Shown here one piece after another: positions 28,401 through 35,813 of a stretch of DNA of 64,000 nt. Origin of the DNA: Pycnopodia helianthoides (taxonomy: Eukaryota; Echinodermata; Asteroidea; Forcipulatida; Asteriidae); contig CM063249.1 in the NCBI GenBank assembly GCA_032158295.1, positions 12,404,139-12,468,138 of the forward strand, in the 5' to 3' direction. A program made the position numbers and the translations under genes. The first letter of the stretch is position 1. The number at the start of each line of letters is the position of its first letter. The notes beneath the pieces were generated by a model, which saw only the letters and a list, made by a program, of their open reading frames with translations, was not told where the DNA came from and did no database searches.

Positions 28401-31354
28401 AGCTCCTCCAAAGTCAGTGTGTTACATTGTAACTGTGGACCTAGATAGACAGCTCTATCAAAATCATCAACACTCAACAAAGGAAACTGGATCAATGGTT
28501 TACTCTACTGTTGCTAACTGTCGCCAACATTGTCACCAGATCAATAGGATTACCACTGTCAAGGGTCTTGAACTCAGTCATTAAGCTCATTCTGTACAAA
28601 CCCACTCTAACGTGCGTCAATTGATTGGTGAGCTTGCTCAGGGCCCAATTTCATAGAGCTGCTTAAGCACAAAAAGTAGCTAAGCAAAACAAAATTATGC
28701 TTACAAGAATAAGGTTACCAGCCAAACTACCATGTCACATGTACAATTTGTGACTGGTATCCTGCTGATTTCTGCTTAGCAGAAAATTGTTAAGCAGTAT
28801 TTTCAGCTTAAGCAGCTCTATGAAATTGGGCTCAGGTCCCCCTCCTCTATGTCTCCTTTTATAAATAAAGACAATGTTGTTCTTAGATTGTGGGGTTTTT
28901 TTTGGCAACTATGCAGTTTGGCTAGAGTGCGATCCAATTTCCTCTTCTCCTATCTAATTCCATGCCAAATTGTTTGGACTTCAAAAAGATGAATAAGCCT
29001 GACCGTGTGATAAGCAATTGTTGTTTGGTACTACTGGCTCCAGTCCTTCTGAATCCCTCACATTGTCAATAGGATTTATAATCAATTAATCAATCAGTCA
29101 ATCAATCAGTCAGTCAGTCAGTCAGTCAACAGTCATAAATCAAAGGTTTACTCAAAGGTGCTGAGGCACAGAAGATGATGGTATTGGTAGGCCTCCTCAA
29201 ACAAGCAAGCTTTTCTTTTGCACGAGACAAGATATGTTACATATTGGATATTTTTCTTGAAATAAGGTCCCCGTCCCCGAACAGGCCCACTTTTATTCTT
29301 TGATTGTTATTCAGGAGATAATGACTGCAAAGCATGTGTGGCTAGCTGTCTTGGATTGTCTACTGGATTTGTCAAACCATAGAGACAGGACCTCAAACAT
29401 AGCAATCCAAAAATGGGCAGACCAGAGGCCAAGCTCTCTCTCTCTGCTGTTAAATATAAAAAACGTTCCCCATGGAAGGACCTTTTAGTGAGTCAGGAAA
29501 GGTGGCCTTGCCCATCTGCAAAATTAACTTCAGCCCTTCACGTAATCTCAAAAATCAATTGAAGGCAGGCCTGAAATTTCATCTTTGATAGATCAAGGCC
29601 ATTTTCATTTTGCAAAGGGCAATTCCAATGGAAAAATCTTAAAGTCTTTGGGGAACTTTTGAAGGGGCACTGAGGCTTTGACCAGGGTCAACAAAGGCCA
29701 TGACCCTCTGTGTAATTTCAGGTCTGCTATGGTTGTTCATGTATTGGAAAGAGTGCTGAATCCAACTGCCACTTTTGCACTTACATTATGTATTGTATTT
29801 TGACCAAAGAGAGAATCAAATTGAGTGGAAATCGTAAACCCTTGATTCTCAAGACAGTTCGTAGATCGAAGGGTTACAAAAAAAAAAAAACATGTGTTAA
29901 CATTATGCAAAACTTGTTTTCAACGTTTCAAATGTACCCAATTAAGAACATGTAGAATATTGAAACAAAAGAGTCAACAAATAACTGCACAATTTTAACA
30001 CTGTATGGTCTGTCGTACTAGTATCTCTCATGTCTAACTAAGGGATGTGACCAAGAGCTACAAATGTCACAGCTACATAAAAGGCTAGGCATACCATTTT
30101 CATGTTGATGGATATTATTTTGTGAAAGCTCTTTGCAAGAAAACCTGGGGCGGTAGGCCTAATGTCATTATTTATTTATGTTTAAATCCAAACTTAGAAA
30201 ATAAGTGAACGTCCAACTCCAATGTTGTGTAATAAAACTAGGCTTTTCTTTCCCTGTCAATGTGAAATTATTTTTTTCATATATCTTTTTCAAAACCTTT
30301 CAAAACTTAAAAAAAAAAAAAGAGTTAAATTCAATGCAAAAAACACCGAATTATGGACAAAATTATCAAGAAAGATACAATAAAGGTCACCTGTGAAAAT
30401 TTCAGCTAATCACTGTGTCTACTTGTTGAGAAAACAACAAAATCTGTAACGGTATTTAAACACGAACACTGAATCATTCCTCCTTTTTAATTTTAGCGAG
30501 GTGCGCAATGCGGCAGGTAGCAACCGCATCTCTGGCCATAGCATTCGCGGATGCCAACCCTCAGAAATCTGAGAAACAATTCATGCAAGAATCGTTTCTC
30601 AAATTCAAATGTTTTTATTTGATTTCTAATTAATGGGGGCATTTCAGACGAAATAATTTTGCATTATATTTACATCTACTATCATTGCCATCTTGACTTT
30701 ATCACAAAGTAAGCTTTCGGATAGAAATTACAAAACCAAATTTTGCCTTGGTGTCAAAGCCCTCAAAATAAATAAATAATAATATTAACAACATGACTAA
30801 AGCAGAGAAAAATGATATTGACAATGATGATAGAGTCTTTGACAGCCCTTCCATGTTCCATGATACAATCAAACTTGGTGTCTCCGTACGTTTAGCTTAA
30901 TGTGACCACGGTTGCTAGTTCATACCACAACTGGTAAAGGTAATTCAGCTACGAGAAGACTGTATAGTTTGTGTTGTTTGCATCAAAACAAAAAGTTCAG
31001 AAGAAAAAAGTTAAAAAGGCAAAATCTTGGAATGAAAACTGAAAGTTTGGATTTGTTATGCGTTGTCTATGAAACCCACATGAGATTGAACAATTCTTCA
31101 AGGACATGACTGACAAGAATACCAACGAGTACTGAGTAAATTTAAAACGAGAAAAAGACAAATTTGGGGAGGACTTACTTCTGCCCGACGAGGCAATTTG
31201 TAACCCATTCGAGACACTCTCCTTCTATTTCGTCCTTCGTCAGCCGACAAGTCAGACTCGAAAAGGGAAGATTATCCGTCCCGGCGTGAGTCGAGCTGAA
31301 CTCCTCAAGAAACTTCTTGAAATGGGCCTCGTCTAGGTTGGGATCGGAACCCAT
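416..31354 (-). CDS. PPM1E/PPM1F: PP2C-family serine/threonine phosphatase, PPM1E/PPM1F (POPX) type, complete 7-exon model
   Basis: Metal-dependent protein phosphatase. In vertebrates the POPX enzymes dephosphorylate PAK kinases and CaMKs; that role is family knowledge, not seen here. Coding exons on the minus strand are 31354-31179, 6710-6580, 4987-4788, 4598-4410, 3177-3034, 1750-1657 and 1494-416. All introns are GT-AG with matching phases, giving 670 residues. PP2C signatures appear in order: [10 protein letters not shown] (147-156), YAVYDGHGG (177-185, metal ligand D181), SGTTG (236-240), WLGDSQ (254-259), [15 protein letters not shown] (about 299-313), ACDGLWDVV (341-349) and GSNDNIT (383-389). 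No catalytic residue is missing. The N-terminal 100 residues match the POPX pre-domain. Residues 398-670 form an acidic then basic, Ser/Thr-rich tail, longer than in PPM1F and more like PPM1E. Intron 1 spans about 24.5 kb. The subtype is uncertain because invertebrates may have one ancestral gene. Confidence 0.93.
1657..1750 (-). CDS. PPM1E/PPM1F: PPM1E/F exon 6 (short)
   Basis: 94-bp exon between acceptor ACTAG and donor GTGAGT. Encodes [11 protein letters not shown], then [14 protein letters not shown], the conserved PP2C core strand. Phase 0 in, phase 1 out, matching exon 7 to rebuild the RAIGD motif. Confidence 0.92.
1751..3033 (-). other. PPM1E/F intron 5
   Basis: Noncoding. Holds a fragment around 2640-2740 that resembles the arm of the hairpin repeat at 43.2 kb (GTTCGAAACGTCGAAACCAC). 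A diverged dispersed repeat lies at about 2860-2970, and a run of about 20 G sits at 2978-2997. Confidence 0.6.
3034..3177 (-). CDS. PPM1E/PPM1F: PPM1E/F exon 5
   Basis: Acceptor TTGTTAG before 3177, donor GTAAGC after 3034, phase 0 at both ends. Encodes residues 233-280 with SGTTG, WLGDSQ and the EPHKPERP loop typical of PPM1E/F. Recovered by homology and splice sites, since no long open frame marks it. Confidence 0.92.
3320..3620. repeat. Inverted-repeat elements with GGGGTCTATA ends
   Basis: Two adjoining segments are bounded by TATAGACCCC/GGGGTCTATA-type ends (about 3328-3485 and 3475-3627). The first has an internal inverted pair around TGGGTGTCATTTTGGGTGTC. Related segments occur near 14500-14700, 41165-41275 and 61832-61983. 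Confidence 0.5.
3761..4134. mobile_element. MITE, TTAA family C (about 374 bp)
   Basis: Bounded by TTAA at 3761-3764 and 4131-4134, with inverted ends reading AGACACTGGACACCTTTGGT and, from the other side, AGGCACTGGACACTATTGGT. No coding capacity. It sits in PPM1E/F intron 4. TTAA duplications are typical of piggyBac-type transposition, but the terminal bases are not a classic piggyBac start, so the superfamily is only inferred. Confidence 0.75.
4410..4598 (-). CDS. PPM1E/PPM1F: PPM1E/F exon 4 (DGHGG motif)
   Basis: Acceptor CCACAG before 4598, donor GTAAAG after 4410, phase 0 at both ends. Encodes residues 170-232 with the PP2C signature [10 protein letters not shown] and then the helix containing LRKARRE. 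Confidence 0.94.
4788..4987 (-). CDS. PPM1E/PPM1F: PPM1E/F exon 3 (start of PP2C domain)
   Basis: Acceptor CACAG before 4987, donor GTAAGG after 4788. Encodes residues 103-169, including the first PP2C motif [10 protein letters not shown], which carries the conserved Arg and the Glu-Asp metal-site residues. Leaves in phase 0. Confidence 0.92.
4988..6579 (-). other. PPM1E/F intron 2
   Basis: 1.6 kb of noncoding sequence. It contains a dispersed repeat fragment around 5285-5420 (ACTGGGCCAGTCACC and flanks), related to stretches near 10300-10680 and 13130-13390. No exon or RNA gene is recognised. Confidence 0.5.
6580..6710 (-). CDS. PPM1E/PPM1F: PPM1E/F exon 2
   Basis: Acceptor TACAG before 6710, donor GTGAGT after 6580. 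Encodes [20 protein letters not shown] and an acidic stretch with [10 protein letters not shown], like the POPX segment before the catalytic domain, where vertebrates have an acidic run. Enters in phase 2 and leaves in phase 1. Confidence 0.88.
9595..9780. repeat. Foldback repeat, 'AATTTCATAGAGCTGCTTAAGC' family copy 1
   Basis: Begins GGGGCCGAATTTCACAGGGC and ends with the inverse, CTCTACAAAATTTGGCCC. Shares the interior CCGGTTACCAGCC and GACTGGTTTCCTGCT with copies at 18354-18595, 28641-28835, 38416-38552 (partial) and a diverged copy at about 26100-26355. Confidence 0.6.
10752..11238. repeat. Direct repeats of about 133 bp bracketing a foldback segment
   Basis: Near-identical copies at about 10752-10884 and 11106-11238 (shared start ACAAACAATTCAGGGTTTCT, differing by a few substitutions and indels). 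The segment between has inverted ends (GGCCATCTTTACGGGCA against TGCCCGTAAAGATGGC). A diverged relative of the direct repeat lies near 56089-56200. Confidence 0.65.
14490..14710. repeat. Inverted-repeat element with GGGGTCTATA-type ends
   Basis: Bounded by GGGGTCTATATCAG on the left and GGGGGGTCTATATTG on the right. The interior contains an inverted pair (GACCACCATCTTTGATG against CATCGAAGATGGCGGCC). Same family as near 3320-3620, 41165 and 61832. Noncoding. Confidence 0.5.
16663..16971. mobile_element. Inserted element flanked by a 13-bp direct repeat
   Basis: The 13-mer AGCATGGACCCAA occurs exactly at 16650-16662 and 16972-16984, as a target-site duplication would. The enclosed 309 bp begins CCTCGTCCCCAGGG and ends CCATGGGGACGAGG, so the ends are also inverted. 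A 13-bp duplication would fit LINE-mobilised (SINE-like) insertion, whereas inverted ends fit a DNA element; the class is open. Confidence 0.6.
18354..18595. repeat. Foldback repeat, copy 2 of the 9595 family
   Basis: Starts GGGCCCAATTTCATAGAGCT and ends GCTTGGGCCC. A long internal inverted pair (ATAAAAACAGGGTTACCAAC against GTTGGTAACCCTGTTTTTAT) makes it strongly self-complementary. No coding content. Confidence 0.65.
19650..20046 (-). pseudogene. LINE (non-LTR retrotransposon) reverse transcriptase fragment, split by a MITE
   Basis: On the minus strand, about 20046-19936 translates to a decayed RT region ending LDGTYT, with an in-frame TAG where Trp is expected. After a 145-bp interruption, 19790-19650 continues with [10 protein letters not shown] and later [12 protein letters not shown], typical of the region after the RT domain in endonuclease-type LINEs. 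Only the C-terminal part remains, with no start, catalytic motif or intact frame, so it is a relic inside PPM1E/F intron 1. Confidence 0.75.
19791..19935. mobile_element. Palindromic MITE nested in the LINE fragment
   Basis: Ends GGGGTTGATTTCACAAAA and TTTTGTGAAATCGGCCCC are inverted copies, and the interior repeats GGACTAGTC / GACTAGTC in opposite orientations. It interrupts the LINE frame between TYT and RLM, so it inserted after the LINE. Confidence 0.7.
20868..21016. repeat. Dispersed palindromic repeat (ATTTCACAAAGC family)
   Basis: Starts GATTTCACAAAGCACAAGAT and ends ATCTTAGCTCTTTGTG, with the interior GGGATTTGTATTGTGACATC. Same family as 39676-39750 (short form) and the two copies inside the duplication at 56630-57160. 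Confidence 0.6.
21705..21812. repeat. TACTATGTACCCGG microsatellite-like tract
   Basis: Irregular tandem copies of TACTATGTAC and the palindromic unit GTACCCGGTAC fill this stretch. No gene content. Confidence 0.7.
23226..23796. mobile_element. Large foldback element, arms about 185 bp
   Basis: The left arm (about 23226-23409, starting AATGCGCCGTATTTTTGACC) is matched in inverse by the right arm (about 23600-23796, ending GGTCAAAAATACGGCGCATT), around a loop of about 190 bp. Arms share GAGAGTTTAGTCAGTGCTTC-type blocks with few mismatches. No open frame. Consistent with a non-autonomous DNA element with long terminal inverted repeats. Confidence 0.75.
23850..24030. repeat. Dispersed repeat ('GACAGTAGCCGCGTG' family)
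   Basis: Shares order and wording with 27815-27990 and 37617-37805: a CCATTTTGG block, then GTGTGTTA, a TGCAATT block with AAACTGGC, and finally GACAGTAGCC. A noncoding interspersed repeat of unknown class; a diverged piece also lies near 16985-17080. Confidence 0.55.
25298..25696. mobile_element. MITE, TTAA family A, copy 1
   Basis: Flanked by TTAA (25298-25301 and 25693-25696), with near-perfect inverted ends AGGAACATTACAGAATTGGT against ACCAATTCTTTAATGTTCCT. About 390 bp, noncoding. Its right TTAA is also the left TTAA of the family B element that follows. Confidence 0.85.
25693..26034. mobile_element. MITE, TTAA family B, copy 1 (342 bp)
   Basis: TTAA at both ends. Inverted termini AGGCCCTGTACACTATTGGT and, from the far side, AGGTATTGTACACTTTTGGT. 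The interior contains TTATCGCGCGCGATAA, a perfect 16-bp palindrome. An equal-length copy sits at 58229-58570. Confidence 0.85.
27815..27990. repeat. Dispersed repeat ('GACAGTAGCC' family)
   Basis: Second copy of the family described at 23850-24030, with GACGTCATCATTACAAAATC at the left and GCAGACAGTAGCCACATG at the right. Noncoding. Confidence 0.55.
28641..28835. repeat. Foldback repeat, copy 3 of the 9595 family
   Basis: The clearest copy: GGGCCCAATTTCATAGAGCT at the left is mirrored by AGCTCTATGAAATTGGGCTC at the right. The interior carries GGTTACCAGCC and GACTGGTATCCTGCT. Confidence 0.7.
29085..29128. repeat. AATC/AGTC tetranucleotide microsatellite
   Basis: AATCAATC passing into a run of CAGT repeats. 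Confidence 0.85.
31179..31354 (-). CDS. PPM1E/PPM1F: PPM1E/F exon 1 (start codon)
   Basis: Encodes residues 1-58 plus two bases. The first ATG is at 31354-31352. An upstream in-frame TTG is not used because it is not an ATG and homology starts later. The exon ends at a consensus GTAAGT donor (31178) in phase 2, which matches exon 2. The segment ending [20 protein letters not shown] resembles the POPX N-terminal helical region. Confidence 0.85.
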
Positions 31355-31757
31355 TTTGCTGGTGGCAAAACTCTGCAAACTGCCAGCAGAGTTTGAGAAC
31401 GAAGGGGCAAATTTCCTACAAGTTGTGCAGTCACGGAGAGAGCGTCGGGTAAAGACGGTAATGCATTACTTCGTGTACGTACGTGTGTGTTCATGTGCAC
31501 ACTGGTACATTACATTATAATGCACACAGAGCAAACGCGTCGGTCACGTACATGTAAATTATGGGGTCAGATATGACGTCATTCCAGTACCTTGTTTGTG
31601 TACATCATCATGCACCACGTAGTAACTGTCAAATCACGCTAGCTTATAAGGTTTGGGTTATATCATAGAGAAAGGGTTATATCGAGCAAAGAACAAGGAC
31701 CTTGGAGTTAGAAACAATGTCATGAACCTTTTTCTTCAGTACATGTTGCCACATTGC

Positions 31758-31809
<52 letters not shown>

Positions 31810-32238
31810 AGTTGGGGTTGCTAGCTTTCACTGCAACATCACAAGATACACACAAAATTGATGCTGCTTCGCTACAATTACCACACAAAAGTCACAACAT
31901 CTTGTAAAATTTGTGTACCGGATCTCAGCATGGTAAAATCATGGTAGAATGTTGTACTTTTGACTTCATGAATGAGGACATCGAAATTAAAAGGAAGAGT
32001 TCCAAAGTTGACTCATTTCTGCACCAACCTCAACACTCTTTGCCACAGACCCCCACCAACATTCAGTTTCTATTCCAATTGATCTATTCACAACTTTTTT
32101 CTGTGCAAAACTCGCGCTGCGAAATTCTAGTCTCCTTCAAAACGAAATCATGCACTTGCAATAGAATATCTAAAATTCCACCAAAGAAATGTTTGTATAA
32201 CTAAGCAAACCTTTGCTGTTTTCTTTTCTTTTCATTGA
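31355..32238. promoter_or_regulatory. Upstream region of the PPM1E/F gene
   Basis: The first 500 bases upstream of the phosphatase ATG (toward higher coordinates) should contain its 5' UTR and promoter. I see no clear TATA box, so the start site is not placed. A GA microsatellite sits at 31760-31806. No other gene is recognised. Confidence 0.35.
31760..31806. repeat. (GA)n microsatellite
   Basis: Uninterrupted AG dinucleotide run of about 23 units, roughly 0.4 kb upstream of the phosphatase start codon. Confidence 0.95.
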
Positions 32239-32623
32239 TTAAAGGAACATTACAGAATTGGTTTTTGCTAACAAAACAGTTGCTGGCAGTGTAAGCACTT
32301 TATGTAATCCACCATATACATAAACTGACAAACCTGTAAAAGTTCGAGATCGATCGGCCATCTGGGTCACAAGAAAATAGTGGAAAACCGATTACACATT
32401 TGCATGAAATCATATAGATTCAACAAATGAATAAAACGCTCACTGAGCGATAAACTCCAATTAGTTTATTCATTTCTCATCAAATATGGCATTTCAGATA
32501 GAAATATTTCAAAGGATGTTTTCTACTTTCATCATCATTAGACCGTGTAAGTTTTATGTAAATCTGTGATCAAAAAGTATATTTTACAAGTTTTTTCTTA
32601 CCAATTCTGTAATGTTCCTTTAA
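32239..32623. mobile_element. MITE, TTAA family A, copy 2
   Basis: TTAA at both ends, then the inverted termini of family A (AGGAACATTACAGAATTGGT and its complement, intact). A short internal deletion is visible relative to copy 1 (loss of CGGAAA near the centre). Intergenic. Confidence 0.87.
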
Positions 32624-33182
32624 CTGACCGATTAGACAATTGAATTAATACTTAATCAGCATTTTAACTATTGTTAAAAAAACTGCTCTATGAACACTAA
32701 ATAGCATTGCCAAAAGCTAATACAACCTTTGAAAGACTGTCCTTTGAGAATATTTACCTGAATCCCTCCCTTTCTAAACTACAACTATTACCCTTGTGTC
32801 GAAAACTTGCACAAATCAAGTAATATAAATGACAAACACTGGTACAGGAACTAAACAGCTTGACCAGTACCAATTAGAACTCATAACACCTGGTAGATCA
32901 ATTTTTATCAGGATTTCTTTTTATTTCTAAACATTCACGAATTTGAAAACAAATCCAATCACAATAAACAGCACAATTATTACAAACTATCTTGCAATTG
33001 AGGAAATTCTTTAAGTAGTTGTTTTTGTCCACACAGAAAATCAGCTTGGAGAATAAACTGAAGACATTACGTGTGATTATAAAACCCCTGACTAGGACTC
33101 TGCCTCGATTGGTTTAGAGCATGTCACATGATATGTCTTATTTTTACTGGAACGCGACATGCGCTATAATCGCAGCAAACAA

Positions 33183-33391
33183 TGCACAATAACCATGGCA
33201 ACCAATGTACTATAACCATGGCAACCAATGTACTTTTACCATGGCAACCACTATACTATAACCATGACAACCAATGTACTATAACCATAGCAACCAATGT
33301 AATATAACCATGGCAACCAATGTACTACAACCATGGCAACCAATGTACTATACCCATAGCAACCATTGTCCTACACCCATAGCAACAGCAG
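33183..33391. repeat. 23-bp minisatellite with RFX X-box-like core
   Basis: Nine units at an exact 23-bp period; cores start at 33191, 33214, 33237, 33260, 33283, 33306, 33329, 33352 and 33375. The consensus unit contains ATAACCATGGCAAC, one base away from the RFX X-box pattern GTNRCC-N2-RGYAAC. The last two units and one middle unit carry substitutions. It lies about 1.8 kb upstream of the phosphatase ATG. A long open frame through it is a by-product of the periodicity (23 bp, three frames), not a gene. Confidence 0.9.
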
Positions 33392-33739
33392 TTTCTTGGT
33401 ACATATACGTCTGGGCACTATACATGTCTGGGGCATTATCAAACAATGCCTCGGGAAAACAGAACGCGCCAGGGATCACCTTGAGAGTCACTTTAACCAT
33501 AGCACTCCAAAGCTGTCAATATTGGTATACTACGATCAGACGCATCAATACTTCTCAACCTGTGATATATATTTCAAGATCTACAGACATAATTTTTCTT
33601 CTTCTCAGAAACAGGTCCAGTGGAAAACTGTACACAGACAAAAGGTATTTGGCACCTTACGATCTTGCTGCATATATATGCACCCTTTTTATAGATCTTG
33701 CCACAAAAAGGGGATTCGCTTGCAAAGTGAACAAAGTAC

Positions 33740-33951
33740 CCGATTTGACTAGCCGCCGTCACTTATGAGTAAGGCTGTCAAGCATCTAAGCATCACTTAT
33801 AGAAAGCTTATGATACTGTTCTAAATAAAGCAGTTCTAAGTCTGCCTTGCTTTTTAAGAGTGGATGCCATGATGGTATCGTGGGTGATTTACAAGCAAGG
33901 CAGTAATGCTTAAGAGCCTTACGTATAAGTGATGTTGGCTAGTCAAATCGG
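33740..33951. mobile_element. Small inverted-repeat element (about 212 bp)
   Basis: Left end CCGATTTGACTAGCC and right end GGCTAGTCAAATCGG are exact inverse copies. Similarity continues inward (CACTTATGAGTAAGG against CCTTACGTATAAGTG). Noncoding, MITE-like. Confidence 0.75.
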
Positions 33952-33965
33952 CTGAATAAATATAG

Positions 33966-34361
33966 TTAAAGGAACATTACAGAATTGGTTTTTGCTAGCA
34001 AAACAGTTGCTGGCAGTGTAAGCACTTTTTTTTTAATCCACCATATACATAAACTGACAAACCTGTAGAAGTTTGAGATTGATCGGCCATCTGGGTCACG
34101 AGATAAAAGTGAAAAACCGATTACACATTTGCATGAAATCATACAGATTCAACAAATGAATAAAACGCTCACTGAGTGATAAACTCCAATCGGAAAATTA
34201 GTTTATTCATTTCTCATCAAATATGGCATTTCAGACAGAAATTTGTCAAGGGATGTTTTCTACTATCATCATCATTAGACCGTGTAAGTTTTATGTAAAT
34301 CTGTGATCAAAAAGTATATTTTACAAGTTTTTTTCTTACCAATTCTGTAATGTTCCTTTAA
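33966..34361. mobile_element. MITE, TTAA family A, copy 3
   Basis: TTAA 33966-33969 and 34358-34361, intact inverted ends and full family length. A T-run replaces part of the TTTATGTAATCC block. Starts only 15 bases from the preceding inverted-repeat element. Confidence 0.87.
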
Positions 34362-35479
34362 AGGTATCCTCAAAACAATGGGATAAACTAAAATCTCAGT
34401 AAACGGCTTTATTTCTACAAATTTATGTAATGAATTGTTTCGTTTTTATAAATCAAATCCAAAGCAAATTACGAAAGCAGATTACGCCAGATTGGTTTAC
34501 TCTTTGAACTCTTTGTAACCCATGTATGACTGTGACTCACATCCCTTTGCCGTTGTCACATGCCCTTAACTAATGTCATACTGATTGACATTACAGACAG
34601 GGTGGCTGATCTCACTTGTAAAGGATCAATGGGGCGTGCTTTGGTATTAACTGCAAAAGCACTTCCTGATGGGTAGGTCTATGATAGCCTAAACATGTGA
34701 CATCACCACTCTGAGGTACATGGATAACTACCGCCATCATTGGATCTTTATCTTTGACCCACTTTCGCTTGACACATCATGACTATATATAATAGGTATT
34801 TTAGACGTCATTCCGTTAGCCTAAATACTGTAGATGACAAATTGTCATTTGACATGCTAGGATTATTTCATTTGTGCTGGGTCCATAGTTATTTGTCATG
34901 AAGTACTTTGGACCAATCATAACACAGATTTATGAAAACCTACTATGTCAGTGCATGCAAATCCAAAGAAACAGTTGGGTTTGTAAGACTGGTGCCTGTA
35001 TAGTAACAAATGGGACCAGTCTAAGTGTATGACGGTGGGTCCAGAGACTTGATATGTGAGCTTTCCTGGAAGAGAATCAAACCACGTACTATAACGTGCT
35101 GAAAATTGGCCAAAAAAAATGAGACAGTCTGTTTCGGTTCAAGATTTCGGCTCAAAGAGGTGTTTCTCACTAGAAGGGGGAATGTGGTATCTGCTTTTCT
35201 TTTTTTTTCAGTAATGACTTCCAGGCTGCTTCCAGATAGTGTCCTCTCAAGAATCTTGCACTTCATGGCGGGGTTTGGGGGAGGGGTCAGTTGTGGCCCC
35301 TGCCAAAACATAAGGGTTATACCATTCCTGCAAGTTGACTGAGGTGTTTGGTTGGGGTCTGTCAATGTTTCCAATGAAGTTAATGCCAGACTTCCTGACC
35401 ATCCATAAGTTCTTGGTGCCTGACTAAGTTCAACCACGGTGTCCGACTCATCTTCTTCTTTTTATAAGGCATACACTGA
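34362..35479. other. Region downstream of the ESS2 stop
   Basis: Probable 3' UTR and flank of the minus-strand ESS2 gene. A TTTATT (AATAAA on the minus strand) near 34407 could be a polyadenylation signal, but it is far from the stop. A 138-codon minus-strand open frame (35021-35437) has no recognisable family and is not called a gene. Confidence 0.4.
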
Positions 35480-35813
35480 TCAGAAGAAGTCCATGGCACT
35501 CGCCCGAGTCCTTCCTTTCCGCTTTGGCAAATCCAGCAAATTGTCTGTCAGTGTCTCTTCCGATACTTGGTCCCTACTACCACCCGAGGGTGTCTTGCTG
35601 GGTGTCCGCGTGGGGGTCTGCCTCGGAGTGCGTCTCAGTATGGGAGTTTTGTCCCCGGCAGGCGTCCTCGCTGGTGAGGGTGTATAGCTTGCCCTCAGAG
35701 CTTTGTCCGTTTTGAAGCCAGAGAGTTTTTTGTTGACAAGTTTTTGGGCAGCTGGAGTCAGAGTTCGTAACCTTTCAGCCGTTCCTAGTGAGCCGAGCCT
35801 CCGCGGAGATGGA
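35480..35813 (-). CDS. ESS2: ESS2 exon 8 (C-terminus)
   Basis: Acceptor GTTCTCAG, stop at 35482-35480. Encodes SPSPRRLG, LTPAAQKLVNKK, ALRASYTPSPARTP, a run of Thr-Pro repeats (RRTPRQTPTRTPSKTP) and the conserved end TDNLLDLPKRK...DFF. Thr-Pro sites are typical of proline-directed kinase targets. Confidence 0.95.

Larger units (their letters stand above)
6711..31178 (-). other. PPM1E/F intron 1, about 24.5 kb
   Basis: Defined by the phase-2 donor after 31179 and the phase-2 acceptor before 6710. I found no convincing additional coding exon on either strand. Contents are mainly repeats listed separately: MITEs, foldback elements, a LINE fragment with a nested MITE, and dispersed 'rich in CCAAGGCC' repeats (about 17081-17238 and 29563-29728). 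Stretches between those entries show only AT-rich single-copy sequence and short homopolymers. Regulatory elements may be present but cannot be told apart by eye. Confidence 0.7.

Noticed and set aside
33274..33768. 164-codon plus-strand open frame beginning with a YNHSNQ/TMATN repeat
   Set aside because: The repeat peptide is the 23-bp minisatellite read through in frame; the remainder is unrelated to any family I know.
35021..35437. 138-codon minus-strand frame just after ESS2
   Set aside because: Lies in the expected 3' UTR, separated from ESS2 by its stop, with no recognised domain.
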